Source of the DNA: JAGDMJ01 sp963809695
GTDB lineage: Bacteria > Bacteroidota > Ignavibacteria > UBA10030 > UBA6906
Assembly: GCA_963809695.1 (NCBI GenBank)
Contig: CAWEKI010000005.1
Location: 1-64,000 of the forward strand
DNA: 64,000 nucleotides
Reading direction: 5' to 3'
Shown here: positions 26,270 to 35,080 of the stretch, piece after piece
Layout: each line of letters opens with the position of its first letter
Numbering within the stretch: the first letter of the stretch is position 1
Translations under genes and position numbers: made by a program
Notes under the pieces: generated by a model
The model's input: only the letters and a program-made list of their open reading frames with translations
Told to the model about the DNA's origin: nothing
The model's database searches: none

Positions 26270-28112
26270 TCATGGGAACACCTGCTTTACACTCGAAGCC
26301 TTGTCCACCCAGCGATACACCGGCCTCAGCCCAGGAGACGCCGGCATCGTCCCTCCAAAGCCGATCATACGCTTTGTTGCCATGTTTATCGGCGAGATGG
26401 TCAGTTGCTTAAGTCGATCGTAGTACAACGTCACGGGATAGTTTCTGGCCGCGGAGGCAACATAGTCATCAACGCGGGCGTGCATTTTCTCCGACAGCAA
26501 CTCATCCTTCACTAATGTCTTCAAGGAATCATAAGAGACCACATCCTCTCCCGCTCTCAGCTTCTTTCCAAGAACGGCAAAGATGCTGTACCCCTCCTTC
26601 ACCTTCACCGGGCCAAGGAGCTTCCCCGTGTCGCTCTCAAGCGCAAGGAAGCCGATCTCCGGAAGCCGTGCAGCGGCAAAGAATCCTGATTCCCCGCCGC
26701 GCGCCGCCCAGGCCTTGCGTTTCGAAAAAGACCGTGCCAGAGTTTTGAAATCCTCTCCCGCAACGATGCGTTCCAGCATGGACAGAGCAGTGGAAAGAGA
26801 GTCGGACAAGAGTTCGCGCACGTTCACCAGGTAATCATTCCCGGCCTCGTCCGGATGGGAGACGAGATAGTCCATCACCTCCCGGTCGGAAACAGTCACG
26901 CCGCTAACCAGCTTTTGTGCAAGCGCGGCGGAGAGCCAGGCGTTCATCCAGACGTCCACGTCATGCTGAACGGCTTCGGTCTGCTGCAACTTCTGGCGGA
27001 ATCCTTCGCGCGTCAGGAATTCCCGTACAACTACTTCCCTGATCGCACCATTGACCTGCCGGAGAAACTCTCTCCTCTCGAGCGTCAGAATCACGAAATC
27101 GAAGTTCCTCCAGGCCTCGAGCACATCCTGCAATGTCAACACCTCCCCTTCCAGCTCCACCAGGACGTCATGCAAATGCGGCCTCAGGCTCGCTTCGGCC
27201 GCGCCGGCAACCTTATCCAGTCGGTAACCGGCATCATTCCGGTAGAGCACAGTATCCCCCGCGAAAAGCGCGCGGAGTGTTGTCGCCAGAAGCTCAAATG
27301 TGGCCGGCCTGGCTTCCGCACGGCGCGTCGCCAGCTCGTCGGCCACATAGCGTCCGGCACGCACAGCCTCTTTATGCCGTATGATCTTCTGCGTCACAGT
27401 TAGTTGCCGCTCGGTCTGGGAGAGCCTGGCATATTCGGGGTCTGTTGAACTCTCCAGGAAATAGAGCACCACCCAGCCAAGCCGAGGCACGTTCAGCGGG
27501 TCGGAGACCGGCTTGCCGGCACTGAGACTGTAGACAACGTCTTCCTGGCTCTTCTCCAGCAATGCAAACTTCACCGTAGCGGTATCGATCACGAGCCGCT
27601 TCCCGCGAGCAAGAGTGTCCAGTCGCGCCCCGCTCCGCAGCGACTGCGCGAGAGCAGCAGCTTCAATCTGTGTGCCGGCATTGATCATCAGAGCCTTCAC
27701 TTGCCGCGCAAACCGCTTCAAGCCTTGCGTCACCTCCTGTGGAGTGACGGTAACCTTCGCGCGAACCTCGCGCTTGTAGAGTTCGTCCCGAACCATCAGC
27801 TTCTCCACGTTCCGCGAATGCATGCGGAATGTGCTGTCATCTACAACGCCCTGCGCGGCAGCCTCCATCGAGAGGATCTGCTCAGCGGCAAGGCTCTGCA
27901 GCGCCCTGATCTTGGCGCTGTCCATCCTGGGTGGGCTTGTCCTTACCTGCCCAGGGCATTAGCTCGATTCGCTCGATGAGATCACGGGCGGTGATAGCAC
28001 GGGTGCCCACGGTGGCAAGAGTATCAGCGGGGAGTGATGAGAGCTCGCGGGTCTGGGAAAAGACGAAAGAGGAAAAGACAGAAACTAGCGGGACAAAGAG
28101 AAATCGGGTCAT
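26270..28112 (-). pseudogene. SurA/PpiD-like peptidyl-prolyl isomerase, one frameshift
   Basis: N-terminal frame (28,112 down to about 27,925): signal peptide 'FLFVPLVSVFSSFVFS' and the SurA-type opening 'LATVGTRAITARDLIERIE'. The second frame continues 'DSAKIRALQSLAAEQILS' and runs to 26,270, with a parvulin domain around 'ARGGESGFFAAARLPEIGF'. One extra G in the GG pair near 27,924 explains the break. Restored length is about 613 residues, longer than E. coli SurA. It should be a periplasmic foldase for outer-membrane proteins. It is upstream of no other gene in its direction. Real decay or sequence error cannot be told apart here. Confidence 0.8.
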
Positions 28113-28215
28113 CGAGAGAATCTTGCAGAGGCGCATTCTGGAATATATGGATATCCTCGGAAAAAGACGAACACGGAGAGCACACAGGACCGTTTACGGT
28201 CCTTGTTTTGCCCCC

Positions 28216-28466
28216 CCGGTTCCCCATTCGCCATTCATCGTTCGGTGTTCATACTTCGGGATTCCCAATTCATGGTTCTCGGTTCGACTCTCTTTGTCGT
28301 CCTGAAATGCTTTTATTCAGGACCTGTCAAAAGCCTCCGATAGGCCCCGAATAGGAGCATTTCGGGGCGACAAAAAGCGTCGCGTTTCGGGACGACAGAA
28401 AACGTCGAACTGTGAACTGTGAACACCGAACTATGAACACCGAACGATGACTGGTGAACGGTGAAC
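28216..28466. repeat. heptad palindrome with nested TGTCG element
   Basis: Outer left arm (28,216-28,283) contains 'CGTTCGGTGTTCATACTTCG'. The outer right arm (28,404-28,466) is a run of NNNGAAC heptads (TGTGAAC, TGTGAAC, ACCGAAC, TATGAAC, ACCGAAC, then GGTGAAC twice). Between the arms sits a TGTCG element in reverse orientation (28,294-28,400). It fills most of the space between the foldase gene and the ABC permease gene. Confidence 0.85.
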
Positions 28467-28497
28467 CACCACATGCAAAGGACCGCCTGGGTTTCCC

Positions 28498-28533
28498 TCT
28501 AGCCCCTAGCCCCCAGCCCCTAACCCCTATTCT
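28498..28533. repeat. CCCCTAR heptad array providing a stop codon
   Basis: TCTAGCCCCTAGCCCCCAG then CCCCTAA and CCCCTAT heptads. On the minus strand the array reads GAATAGGGGTTAGGGG, and its TAG (28,527-28,529) is the stop codon of the ABC permease gene. Confidence 0.7.
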
Positions 28534-29348
28534 TTTATCCCCCCCGCCATAATCCCGCTTATGTAGTACTTTTGCACCGCCGCAAACACAATCAGCACCG
28601 GTGCAATCGTAATCACACTCCCCGCCATCATCAGCTCGGTATCCTGCACGTGCTCGAGCGAGAGGTTTGCCAGCGCGACGGGGAGCGTATACATGGAATC
28701 GTCGGTCATGACGATCAGGGGCCAGAGAAAGTCGTTCCAGGTCCCCATGAACGTGAACACCGCCAGCGTGATCAGCACCGGTTTGCAGAGTGGAAGGATC
28801 AGAGACCAGTAAATCCGGAAATCCGTTGCACCGTCAATGCGCGCGGCTTCGATCAGGCTGTCCGGAATGGAGAGCGCAAACTGCCGGATCAGGAAAATCC
28901 CGAAGATGCTCGCCATGCCCGGAATAATGACGCCCAAATAACTATTGAGCACCCCCATTTTGTTGAGCATCAGGAAAAGAGGAAGCATCGTCACCTGCGC
29001 GGGGATGATCAGGGAGGCGATCAGGAGCTTGAAGATTGCGTCACGGCCGCGGAAGCGGTACTTTGCAAATGCATATCCCGCCATGGAGTTGATGACCAGC
29101 GAGATGAGCGTGACCGTAATGGCAAGGAATGCGCTGTTGAAGAGATAGCGGGCGAGGTTGAGCCGGGTGAAAAGGCTCAGGTAATGTTCCAGCGTCACCT
29201 GCCTGGGAAGAAATGGCGGCGGGAAGGTGCTCGCCTGTCCCGTGGGCATGAACGAGGCGGAGACCATCCAGAAGAGCGGCGCAAGGGCCATGCCGGCAAC
29301 CACGATCATCCCTGCATAGAGAAGGATCTTGCCGATCTGTCTCTTCAT
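28527..29348 (-). CDS. sugar ABC transporter permease, MalG type
   Basis: A 273-residue inner-membrane permease with six predicted helices and the EAA loop 'EAARIDGATDFRIYWSLILP', the contact site for the ATPase. It is the second permease of a CUT1 sugar importer. Its ATG overlaps the TGA of the upstream permease (ATGA). A longer open frame extends further upstream but is only a shadow of that gene. The C-terminus runs directly into a heptad array. The ATPase is not in the window; in CUT1 systems a shared MsmK/UgpC-type ATPase is often encoded elsewhere. Confidence 0.92.
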   Translation of the reverse strand: MKRQIGKILLYAGMIVVAGMALAPLFWMVSASFMPTGQASTFPPPFLPRQVTLEHYLSLFTRLNLARYLFNSAFLAITVTLISLVINSMAGYAFAKYRFRGRDAIFKLLIASLIIPAQVTMLPLFLMLNKMGVLNSYLGVIIPGMASIFGIFLIRQFALSIPDSLIEAARIDGATDFRIYWSLILPLCKPVLITLAVFTFMGTWNDFLWPLIVMTDDSMYTLPVALANLSLEHVQDTELMMAGSVITIAPVLIVFAAVQKYYISGIMAGGIKE

Positions 29349-30238
29349 GTCCCGACTCTCCTCTGCAGAAGCGATTGAAGGACGGAGCCGGCAAGGATGA
29401 ACGCGAAAAGGACGAACGCCAGTGCCGCGGAATAGCCCATATTCCACCATCGGAAGCCCTGCTGGTACATCAGGAGCACGATGCTCAGCGTGCTGTTCAG
29501 CGGCCCTCCCTGCGTCATCACGTACGGCTCGGCGAAGAGTTGGAAGTAGCCGATCATGGTGATGACGCTGATGAAGAGCGTCGTGGGCGCGAGCATCGGG
29601 ATGGTGATCCGGATGAATTTCTGAAGCTTCCCCGCCCCGTCGATGGAGGCCGCCTCGTAAAGCTCCTCCGATATGTTCTGCAGTCCCGCGACGAAGATGA
29701 TCATGTTGTAGCCGAAATTCTTCCAGACCGCCATCAGAATAATGGCCGGCATTGCCCAGTGCGGATCGCCCAGCCAGTCCACCGGGGAGACGCCGAACCA
29801 TGAGAGCAGATAATTCAGGATGCCGAAGCGGGGATGGTAGACGAACCTCCAGACCACGGCGACGGCCACAAGCGTCGTGACCACCGGTGCAAAGTATGCC
29901 GTTCGGAAGAATCCCTTGAAGCGCACGAGCTTGGATTGCAGCATCAGCGCGGCGCCGAGCGAGACGGCGATGGAGAGCGGCCCGCCGAGGAGAAGGAAAT
30001 ATAATGTGTTCTTCAGCGCCTTCCAGAAGAGGGGATCCTGAAAAAGTTGCAGGTAATTCTTCAGACCGATGAAGCGCGCATACGCGAAATTCCCGAGCGA
30101 ATAAATGTCGAAATCAGTGAAGCTGAGCAGGAGCGCGGCGATCACCGGAATAAAGAAGAAGACCCCGATGGCCAGCAGTGCCGGGCCCACGAAGAAGAAT
30201 GCCATGCGCCCATGTTGGTAATTGGGGTTATTGGCCAA
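29345..30238 (-). CDS. sugar ABC transporter permease, MalF type
   Basis: A 297-residue permease with about six helices and EAA loop 'YEAASIDGAGKLQKFIRITIP'. It starts with TTG at 30,238, which has an excellent AAGGAGGT ribosome-binding sequence nine bases before it and overlaps the end of the binding-protein gene. The next ATG (30,205) has none. It partners the MalG-type permease and the lipoprotein to import a sugar or oligosaccharide, most simply the oligosaccharides released by the nearby glycoside hydrolases. Confidence 0.92.
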   Translation of the reverse strand: MANNPNYQHGRMAFFFVGPALLAIGVFFFIPVIAALLLSFTDFDIYSLGNFAYARFIGLKNYLQLFQDPLFWKALKNTLYFLLLGGPLSIAVSLGAALMLQSKLVRFKGFFRTAYFAPVVTTLVAVAVVWRFVYHPRFGILNYLLSWFGVSPVDWLGDPHWAMPAIILMAVWKNFGYNMIIFVAGLQNISEELYEAASIDGAGKLQKFIRITIPMLAPTTLFISVITMIGYFQLFAEPYVMTQGGPLNSTLSIVLLMYQQGFRWWNMGYSAALAFVLFAFILAGSVLQSLLQRRVGT

Positions 30239-31493
30239 AGACCAGCCACCTCCTTTTTTCCAGAATAACGTCCACCTGCCGGTCGAGCTCAGCCATGCCT
30301 TTCTCCACCGTCAGCTGATCCATGGAGATCAGCTCGCAGTATTCACGCACCTTCTGGGCGATCTGCTCCCATTCCGGCACTTTGGGCGTGGGCACCGCAT
30401 GCTTGAGCTGCTCGAAGAATGCGGCAGCATACTTATTGCCTGCCAGCGCCGAATCCTTCCACGCTTCCACCCGTCCGGGCAGATCCCCGGTGAAGCGGTA
30501 GAGCTGAAGCTGCTGCTCAGGCTCCGATAGATACTCAATCAATTTCCACACCTCCGGTTTATGTTTGGAGGACTTGAACATCACCAGGCTCGAGCCGCCG
30601 GCCAGCGAGACGCCGATGTTTCCCTTCGGACCCGGGAGCGGCGCGGTCATCCAGGCGTTCTGAAGCGTATCCGGCAGACGGCGCATGAACTCCCCGATGT
30701 TCCAGGGTCCGGTGATGTACATCGCAAAATATCCTTCGGCAAACGACTGATACACATTCACGATCTGCGTCGGCCTGACGGGAGCCCAGCCATTGGCGAA
30801 GAATTTGTGAAATGCGTGCATGGCTTCCACGAATTCCTTCCCGCTGAAATCTCCCCGCGTGTTTTGGTCCTTCAGCAGCGTCGAGCCTTCCTGCAAGCCC
30901 ATGATGATGGGGGGAGCGAATTCGTTATTTGTGGGAAGAAGAAGCGCGTAATCGCGCGGGAATCTGGCTTTCAGCCGGGCGGATACATCAAACCATTCCT
31001 CCCATGACCGGGGAGGATGATCAAACCCGACCTGCTCAAGGAGATCCCGGCGGTAGAACAGCACGCGCGTGTCCACATACCAGGGCACACCGAACAGCAC
31101 CGAGTCGATGAGGTTGGTATCCCAGATCCCCGGGAAGAAACCGGAGTCATGAACCGTGCTGGACTGTGCCACCCAGGGAGCCAGGGGCTCGAGGGCGTTC
31201 AGCACGGTGAACTCAGGGATCCAGGTGTTGCCGAGCTGGCACATGTCCGGGAGCGACTGTCCCGCAAAGGCGGTCAGAAGTTTTTCATGCGCGGCGTTCC
31301 AGGGTATCATCTGGACGCGAACATGGATCTCCGGATGACGTGCCTCGAAGCCGGGCATCAATTTGGCGACGTGCTCTCCCTCGGCGCCGAAGGCCCAGAA
31401 GACGAGCTCGGTGGCGTCATGGTTGCGCGGAGCGCAGGCGCTAAGTAGTAGTACGAAGGTTAAACAGACGAGGAAGACAGATCGTGATGTCAT
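30228..31493 (-). CDS. sugar ABC transporter substrate-binding lipoprotein
   Basis: A 421-residue family 1 extracellular solute-binding protein. The N-terminus 'MTSRSVFLVCLTFVLLLSAC' has a lipobox with Cys20, followed by 'ELVFWAFGAEGEHVAKLMPG'. Internal motifs include 'GPWNIGEFMRR' and 'SLAGGSSLVMFKSS', typical for oligosaccharide binders. An in-frame ATG at 31,559 lies in repeat DNA and is rejected. The gene is overlapped by the first permease gene. Ligand inferred to be a glucan oligosaccharide from context. Confidence 0.92.
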   Translation of the reverse strand: MTSRSVFLVCLTFVLLLSACAPRNHDATELVFWAFGAEGEHVAKLMPGFEARHPEIHVRVQMIPWNAAHEKLLTAFAGQSLPDMCQLGNTWIPEFTVLNALEPLAPWVAQSSTVHDSGFFPGIWDTNLIDSVLFGVPWYVDTRVLFYRRDLLEQVGFDHPPRSWEEWFDVSARLKARFPRDYALLLPTNNEFAPPIIMGLQEGSTLLKDQNTRGDFSGKEFVEAMHAFHKFFANGWAPVRPTQIVNVYQSFAEGYFAMYITGPWNIGEFMRRLPDTLQNAWMTAPLPGPKGNIGVSLAGGSSLVMFKSSKHKPEVWKLIEYLSEPEQQLQLYRFTGDLPGRVEAWKDSALAGNKYAAAFFEQLKHAVPTPKVPEWEQIAQKVREYCELISMDQLTVEKGMAELDRQVDVILEKRRWLVFGQ

Positions 31494-31539
31494 GTTGAGC
31501 TTTTCTTGAATCTTGGAACACCTACTCACTCCCCCTCGA

Positions 31540-31580
31540 TCCCCCTCTCCCTCCCTCAAAACGAGCGAGGGAGAGGGGGA
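31540..31580. repeat. GAGAGGGGG palindrome, copy 1 (left of DUF559 gene)
   Basis: TCCCCCTCTCCCTC (31,540-31,553) pairs perfectly with GAGGGAGAGGGGGA (31,567-31,580), loop 13 nt. It lies between the DUF559 stop and the binding-protein start. Confidence 0.85.
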
Positions 31581-31594
31581 TGCTTGTTTTTGCG

Positions 31595-32002
31595 CTAAAA
31601 CCCCGGTGCCTGGATATAGCGCTCGACTGCTCGTCGAATGGCTGCGACGACCTCCGCCAAGCTGTTGTCAACGTCCCTGGCTGCCACGCGCAAAACCCGG
31701 TAGCCCCGCGCTCTGGTGGTTGTGTCCCGGAGCGTATCGCGCTCCTGCCGGCCATCATGCACCGAGCCATCGACTTCGACGATGAGCTTGGCCTCCGCAC
31801 AGTAGAAGTCTGCCACAATAAATGTCTCTTTTCCTCCCGATTCAACCAAAATCGGGTGTTGCCTCAGGAACTTGTAGCCCCCCAACTTCCGCCTTCGTAA
31901 TGCTTGCCAGAGGCACAGCTCGCTCGGTGTCTGATGCTTACGTAGTTCCCGGGCACGCCCATGCGCAACTTGGTACAGCTTCGGTGATCGACCTAGACTC
32001 AT
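31595..32002 (-). CDS. DUF559 endonuclease-fold protein
   Basis: A 135-residue protein of the DUF559 family, related in fold to very-short-patch-repair and restriction endonucleases. Family motifs seen are 'RELRKHQTPSELCLWQALR', 'GYKFLRQHPIL', the catalytic-type 'VADFYCAEAKLIVEVDGS' (D-x-n-E-x-D pattern), and 'GYRVLRV'. It would be cytoplasmic and likely binds or cuts DNA. It interrupts a sugar-utilisation operon with no functional link and is bracketed by GAGAGGGGG palindromes, suggesting it arrived as a small selfish unit. Activity is not demonstrated for most family members. Confidence 0.85.
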   Translation of the reverse strand: MSLGRSPKLYQVAHGRARELRKHQTPSELCLWQALRRRKLGGYKFLRQHPILVESGGKETFIVADFYCAEAKLIVEVDGSVHDGRQERDTLRDTTTRARGYRVLRVAARDVDNSLAEVVAAIRRAVERYIQAPGF

Positions 32003-32023
32003 GGCTCAACTCCCTCCTCTTGT

Positions 32024-32153
32024 CATATATGCTACAAGTGGAGGTGCCAATTTTCCGATCCAGCTAAAGAAATAGTTGCCAACCCTCCCCCCTCTCCCTT
32101 CCCTCTTGGAAGGAAGGGAGAGGGGGCCGGAGGGGGGTGTGGGTAGGTTTCTC
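32024..32153. repeat. direct repeat flanking the GH2 gene, left copy
   Basis: Contains 'TACAAGTGGAGGTGCC', then 'GTTGCCAACCCTCC', then the GAGAGGGGG palindrome (stem 32,088-32,102 / 32,112-32,126) and 'GTGGGTAGGTT'. The same order of blocks in the same orientation occurs at 34,948-35,080. Confidence 0.75.
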
Positions 32154-32176
32154 AAAAAACCTACCTTAACTTACCC

Positions 32177-34822
32177 TCACCCTCCCCTTCCATACGCCAC
32201 CAGATTCCTCAACAGCTCCTTCGCCACCGGGTCCTCTCGCCGCGCGTACAATGACGAGTCTTTCCCCTTCTCCAGTCTCCCCCGTAGCTGCAGCCGAAAC
32301 ACCACCACCTTTCCCTTTTCCACATTCAACTCAGCCGCGGCGATCACCCGAAGCCCCAGCCCACAACGCGCAAGCACGGTGTGCTCTGCCAGAGGCACGA
32401 CATCGTGCTGCGACACGATCTCCCCACCAAAACCGCCGTTGAAGAACCGGAGATGCGCTGGCTCGATCCCGGTCCAAATCGGATGAGCCGGGTCTTCCAT
32501 AAAAACGTGTGAGTCGTACCCGCCCCGGTCCGCATCTTCCCGCCATTCAACGGAGAGTTTCAATCCGTCCAACACTTCGATCTCCTCCTCTGCCGCAACG
32601 CCAAACTCGGGCTCAAGCAAAATCAATGTGCTCCCGGCAAGCACACAATGTGAGAGCGCTTTTCTTAGCTTCGCGTACCCCTTCCCTCTTACCGCCGCCC
32701 CGTTCACAACTATCACGCCTTGTTCGGACATTGCCGCCGGCGTGAGCGCGGCAACACGCACACCCAGATCCCTGAAGCAGCGCCGGAGCTCAGGCGTGCC
32801 GCCGAGCAGCAGGGCTTTCCCTTGTATACGCCTTTCAGGCGGATCCTCGCGGAAGACGAAAGCAGGTTTCACACTGCGCGCAACTACTTTTCCCCTTTCA
32901 ACGAGCTCCGCGATAATCCGATACTCTCCGGGTGCACGCGGAAAGCGTATCGCGGCACGCACTTTTTTTGTGGATGATGCCCGGACAGCTTGCTTCATCC
33001 GCTTTCGCGACACCCAGGTGCCATCGGGACGGGTAATTCCAATGCGGAGGTTCCCCACCGAGCCCTGCGGACGATCATTGAACAGATAAACCTGCACGCT
33101 CCGCCTCTCCCCGGAGACAAAATGTCGATCCCACAGCTCTATGCTGACACCGAATGGCGCGAAGGCTTCTCGAAGTGCAGCGAGCACCGGCTTTGGACGG
33201 AGATCGGCAATATTGCCCAGGAACCAGTGCGAGGTCGGTCCATCATTGCAGGTGAGATACGCAAACGGCTGGATCGCATCTACCTCCATCCTTCGGAAGA
33301 GCTCCACCAATTCGCGCGCAAGGAAGCCCTGATGCTCCAGAAGCTCCGAGGTCGTGGCATGCATCCCGAGCCAGCGTTGTGCTACTTCTTCCGTGAGTGA
33401 GGATGCCCTTCCTTCTTTGTCCAGCCACCACCAGAGGAATTCGTTCAACATTGTCGGGCGTTTGGAACGCTCGATCTCCTGCAAAGGGCGGGTAAAACCG
33501 AGCCGCCGGTCGATCAGCACTGGCCCCAGGCTGTATATGTAGGGATGTTCTTCGAGAAAATCCACCGATTCCCAGGGCCGTGTGGGATCAAGCTTTTTCA
33601 TCGCCGGCACGATGTCCCGCTGGACCGTCTCATTGCTGCTTTCATTCAGGGGGTCCCAGATGATAATGCTCGGGTGATTCCAGTTGTCCTGCAGCCAGCG
33701 GGTGAATTCTCTGGTGATCTGCTCCTTCGTCCCGCTCACCGTCCAGAACTGCCACTCGTTCTGCAGCAGCATCCCTTCCTCGTCGGCGACATCGTACCAC
33801 CTGTTGTACATCTGTCCCAGGTGGTTTCTGAAGAAATTGAAATTGTGCCGCTTCGGGATCTCGATAAGCGCTTTTCTGATCCACTCGATGTTCCACGGAA
33901 GCGTGCCACGCTCCTGATCTGAGAGGAAACGGTGAAACGCGATGTTCCCTCCTTTCAGAAAGATCCGTTTGCCGTTGAGATAGAACGCCTTGCCTTGAAC
34001 CCGAAACTCGCGCATCCCGAACGGGGTGCGCAGCTCATCGAGCGGCACTCCGGCGGCTTCCAATCGCACCACATGATCATACAGAAACGGGGTCTCCGGA
34101 CTCCAGAGCTTGAGAGAACGGACCCTGTGCATGGACTTCACAACGGAATGACCGCCCGCGGGTACAGTTCGAAGCAGACTCTCAGAGTTCGTCACTCTCT
34201 TGCCCGAGCGATGCTCGACGATGTACGAGACCATTCGTATCCGGGCAGGTTGAGAAGCCCGATTTTCGAGAGTCACGCGTACCTCAGCGCTCTTCAAGGC
34301 AATGCGAGGGACCACCTGCACGAGCGACACGCGGGGAATGCCGGACAGGACAAGAAGGACGTCTCCCCAGATGCCAGGGATAAACGAAGTACGTTCCTGG
34401 TCTTTCCCCACCGCGCTTTCAGGGGGAAGCAGATCGCGCCGCCCAACGCGGACGAAAAGCTCATTTGTTCCTTCCCGCCGCAGCGCGGCGGTTGCGTCAT
34501 ACTCCTGTGAAGTGTAGCAGGCGATATCCTCTCCAAGGAATACCCCGTTCAGCCAGACCCTGGTGCCGAACATGGCCTGCTCGATCCTGAGCATTGCCAA
34601 GGGATACGAGCGCTCTTGATCAGACAAGGTGAACGCGCAGTGGTACCAATGATACTCCGCTGAATTCCAGTCATACGGCGGCGTCGCGGCATCGACGAGG
34701 GCGGGGACAGGGACCGTGGATGCCCAGGACCCTGGAGGCCCAGAGTCAGAGCCCGGCGCGATGTCCCAGGTGCCGCTGAGTAGGTGCAGGACTCGGAAAG
34801 ATTGTGTGCCACCGTTGGTCAT
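32177..34822 (-). CDS. glycoside hydrolase family 2 enzyme
   Basis: An 881-residue GH2 protein. The N-terminal sugar-binding jelly roll (about 1-165) has 'RVWLNGVFLGED', followed by an Ig-like domain. A TIM barrel begins 'FYLNGKRIFLKGGNIAF'. The acid/base is expected at the Glu of 'NHPSIIIWDPLNES' and the nucleophile at the Glu of 'PTMLNEFLWWWLD'. The C-terminal 300 residues are extra domains. No signal peptide is visible, so it may act in the cytoplasm on imported oligosaccharide or use a non-classical route. It lies in the glucan locus but is separated from neighbours by repeat-rich gaps and flanked by direct repeats. Exact specificity unknown. Confidence 0.85.
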   Translation of the reverse strand: MTNGGTQSFRVLHLLSGTWDIAPGSDSGPPGSWASTVPVPALVDAATPPYDWNSAEYHWYHCAFTLSDQERSYPLAMLRIEQAMFGTRVWLNGVFLGEDIACYTSQEYDATAALRREGTNELFVRVGRRDLLPPESAVGKDQERTSFIPGIWGDVLLVLSGIPRVSLVQVVPRIALKSAEVRVTLENRASQPARIRMVSYIVEHRSGKRVTNSESLLRTVPAGGHSVVKSMHRVRSLKLWSPETPFLYDHVVRLEAAGVPLDELRTPFGMREFRVQGKAFYLNGKRIFLKGGNIAFHRFLSDQERGTLPWNIEWIRKALIEIPKRHNFNFFRNHLGQMYNRWYDVADEEGMLLQNEWQFWTVSGTKEQITREFTRWLQDNWNHPSIIIWDPLNESSNETVQRDIVPAMKKLDPTRPWESVDFLEEHPYIYSLGPVLIDRRLGFTRPLQEIERSKRPTMLNEFLWWWLDKEGRASSLTEEVAQRWLGMHATTSELLEHQGFLARELVELFRRMEVDAIQPFAYLTCNDGPTSHWFLGNIADLRPKPVLAALREAFAPFGVSIELWDRHFVSGERRSVQVYLFNDRPQGSVGNLRIGITRPDGTWVSRKRMKQAVRASSTKKVRAAIRFPRAPGEYRIIAELVERGKVVARSVKPAFVFREDPPERRIQGKALLLGGTPELRRCFRDLGVRVAALTPAAMSEQGVIVVNGAAVRGKGYAKLRKALSHCVLAGSTLILLEPEFGVAAEEEIEVLDGLKLSVEWREDADRGGYDSHVFMEDPAHPIWTGIEPAHLRFFNGGFGGEIVSQHDVVPLAEHTVLARCGLGLRVIAAAELNVEKGKVVVFRLQLRGRLEKGKDSSLYARREDPVAKELLRNLVAYGRGG

Positions 34823-34850
34823 AATGATGAAGGGGCGTAGAAAGCACTAT

Positions 34851-34906
34851 GAGACCTCCCCCGTCCCCTCCTTAACTGGGATAGCGCTTACGAGGAGGGG
34901 AGTTTT
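34851..34906. repeat. CCTCCTT/AAGGAGG palindrome, copy 2
   Basis: 'GAGACCTCCCCCGTCCCCTCC' style segment as at 26,155; TCCCCTCCT (34,864-34,872) pairs with AGGAGGGGA (34,893-34,901), followed by GTTTTAA. Confidence 0.75.
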
Positions 34907-34947
34907 AACCTTGAATTTGGGTTTCTATCTTTCTAGGGATTGCAGGG

Positions 34948-35080
34948 ATACATATGTATTACAAGTGGAGGAGCCCTTTTTCAGAACCCCATAAGAAAAA
35001 AAGTCACCAATCTTCCCCCTCTCCCTTCCTTCAAAGAAGGAAGGGAGAGGGGGATCGAGGGGGAGTGGGTAGGTTACTTC
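34948..35080. repeat. direct repeat flanking the GH2 gene, right copy, with 19-bp perfect palindrome
   Basis: Contains 'TACAAGTGGAGGAGCC', 'GTCACCAATCTTCC', then the strongest palindrome of the family: arms 35,014-35,032 and 35,036-35,054 pair perfectly over 19 bp with a 3-nt loop, then 'GTGGGTAGGTTAC'. It reaches the stop codon of the leftward GH144-type gene (35,074) and could also terminate its transcript. Confidence 0.8.

Noticed and set aside
28527..29801. A 424-residue version of the MalG-type permease
   Set aside because: The first 150 residues are a shadow of the upstream permease; the ATGA overlap start at 29,348 matches the family length.
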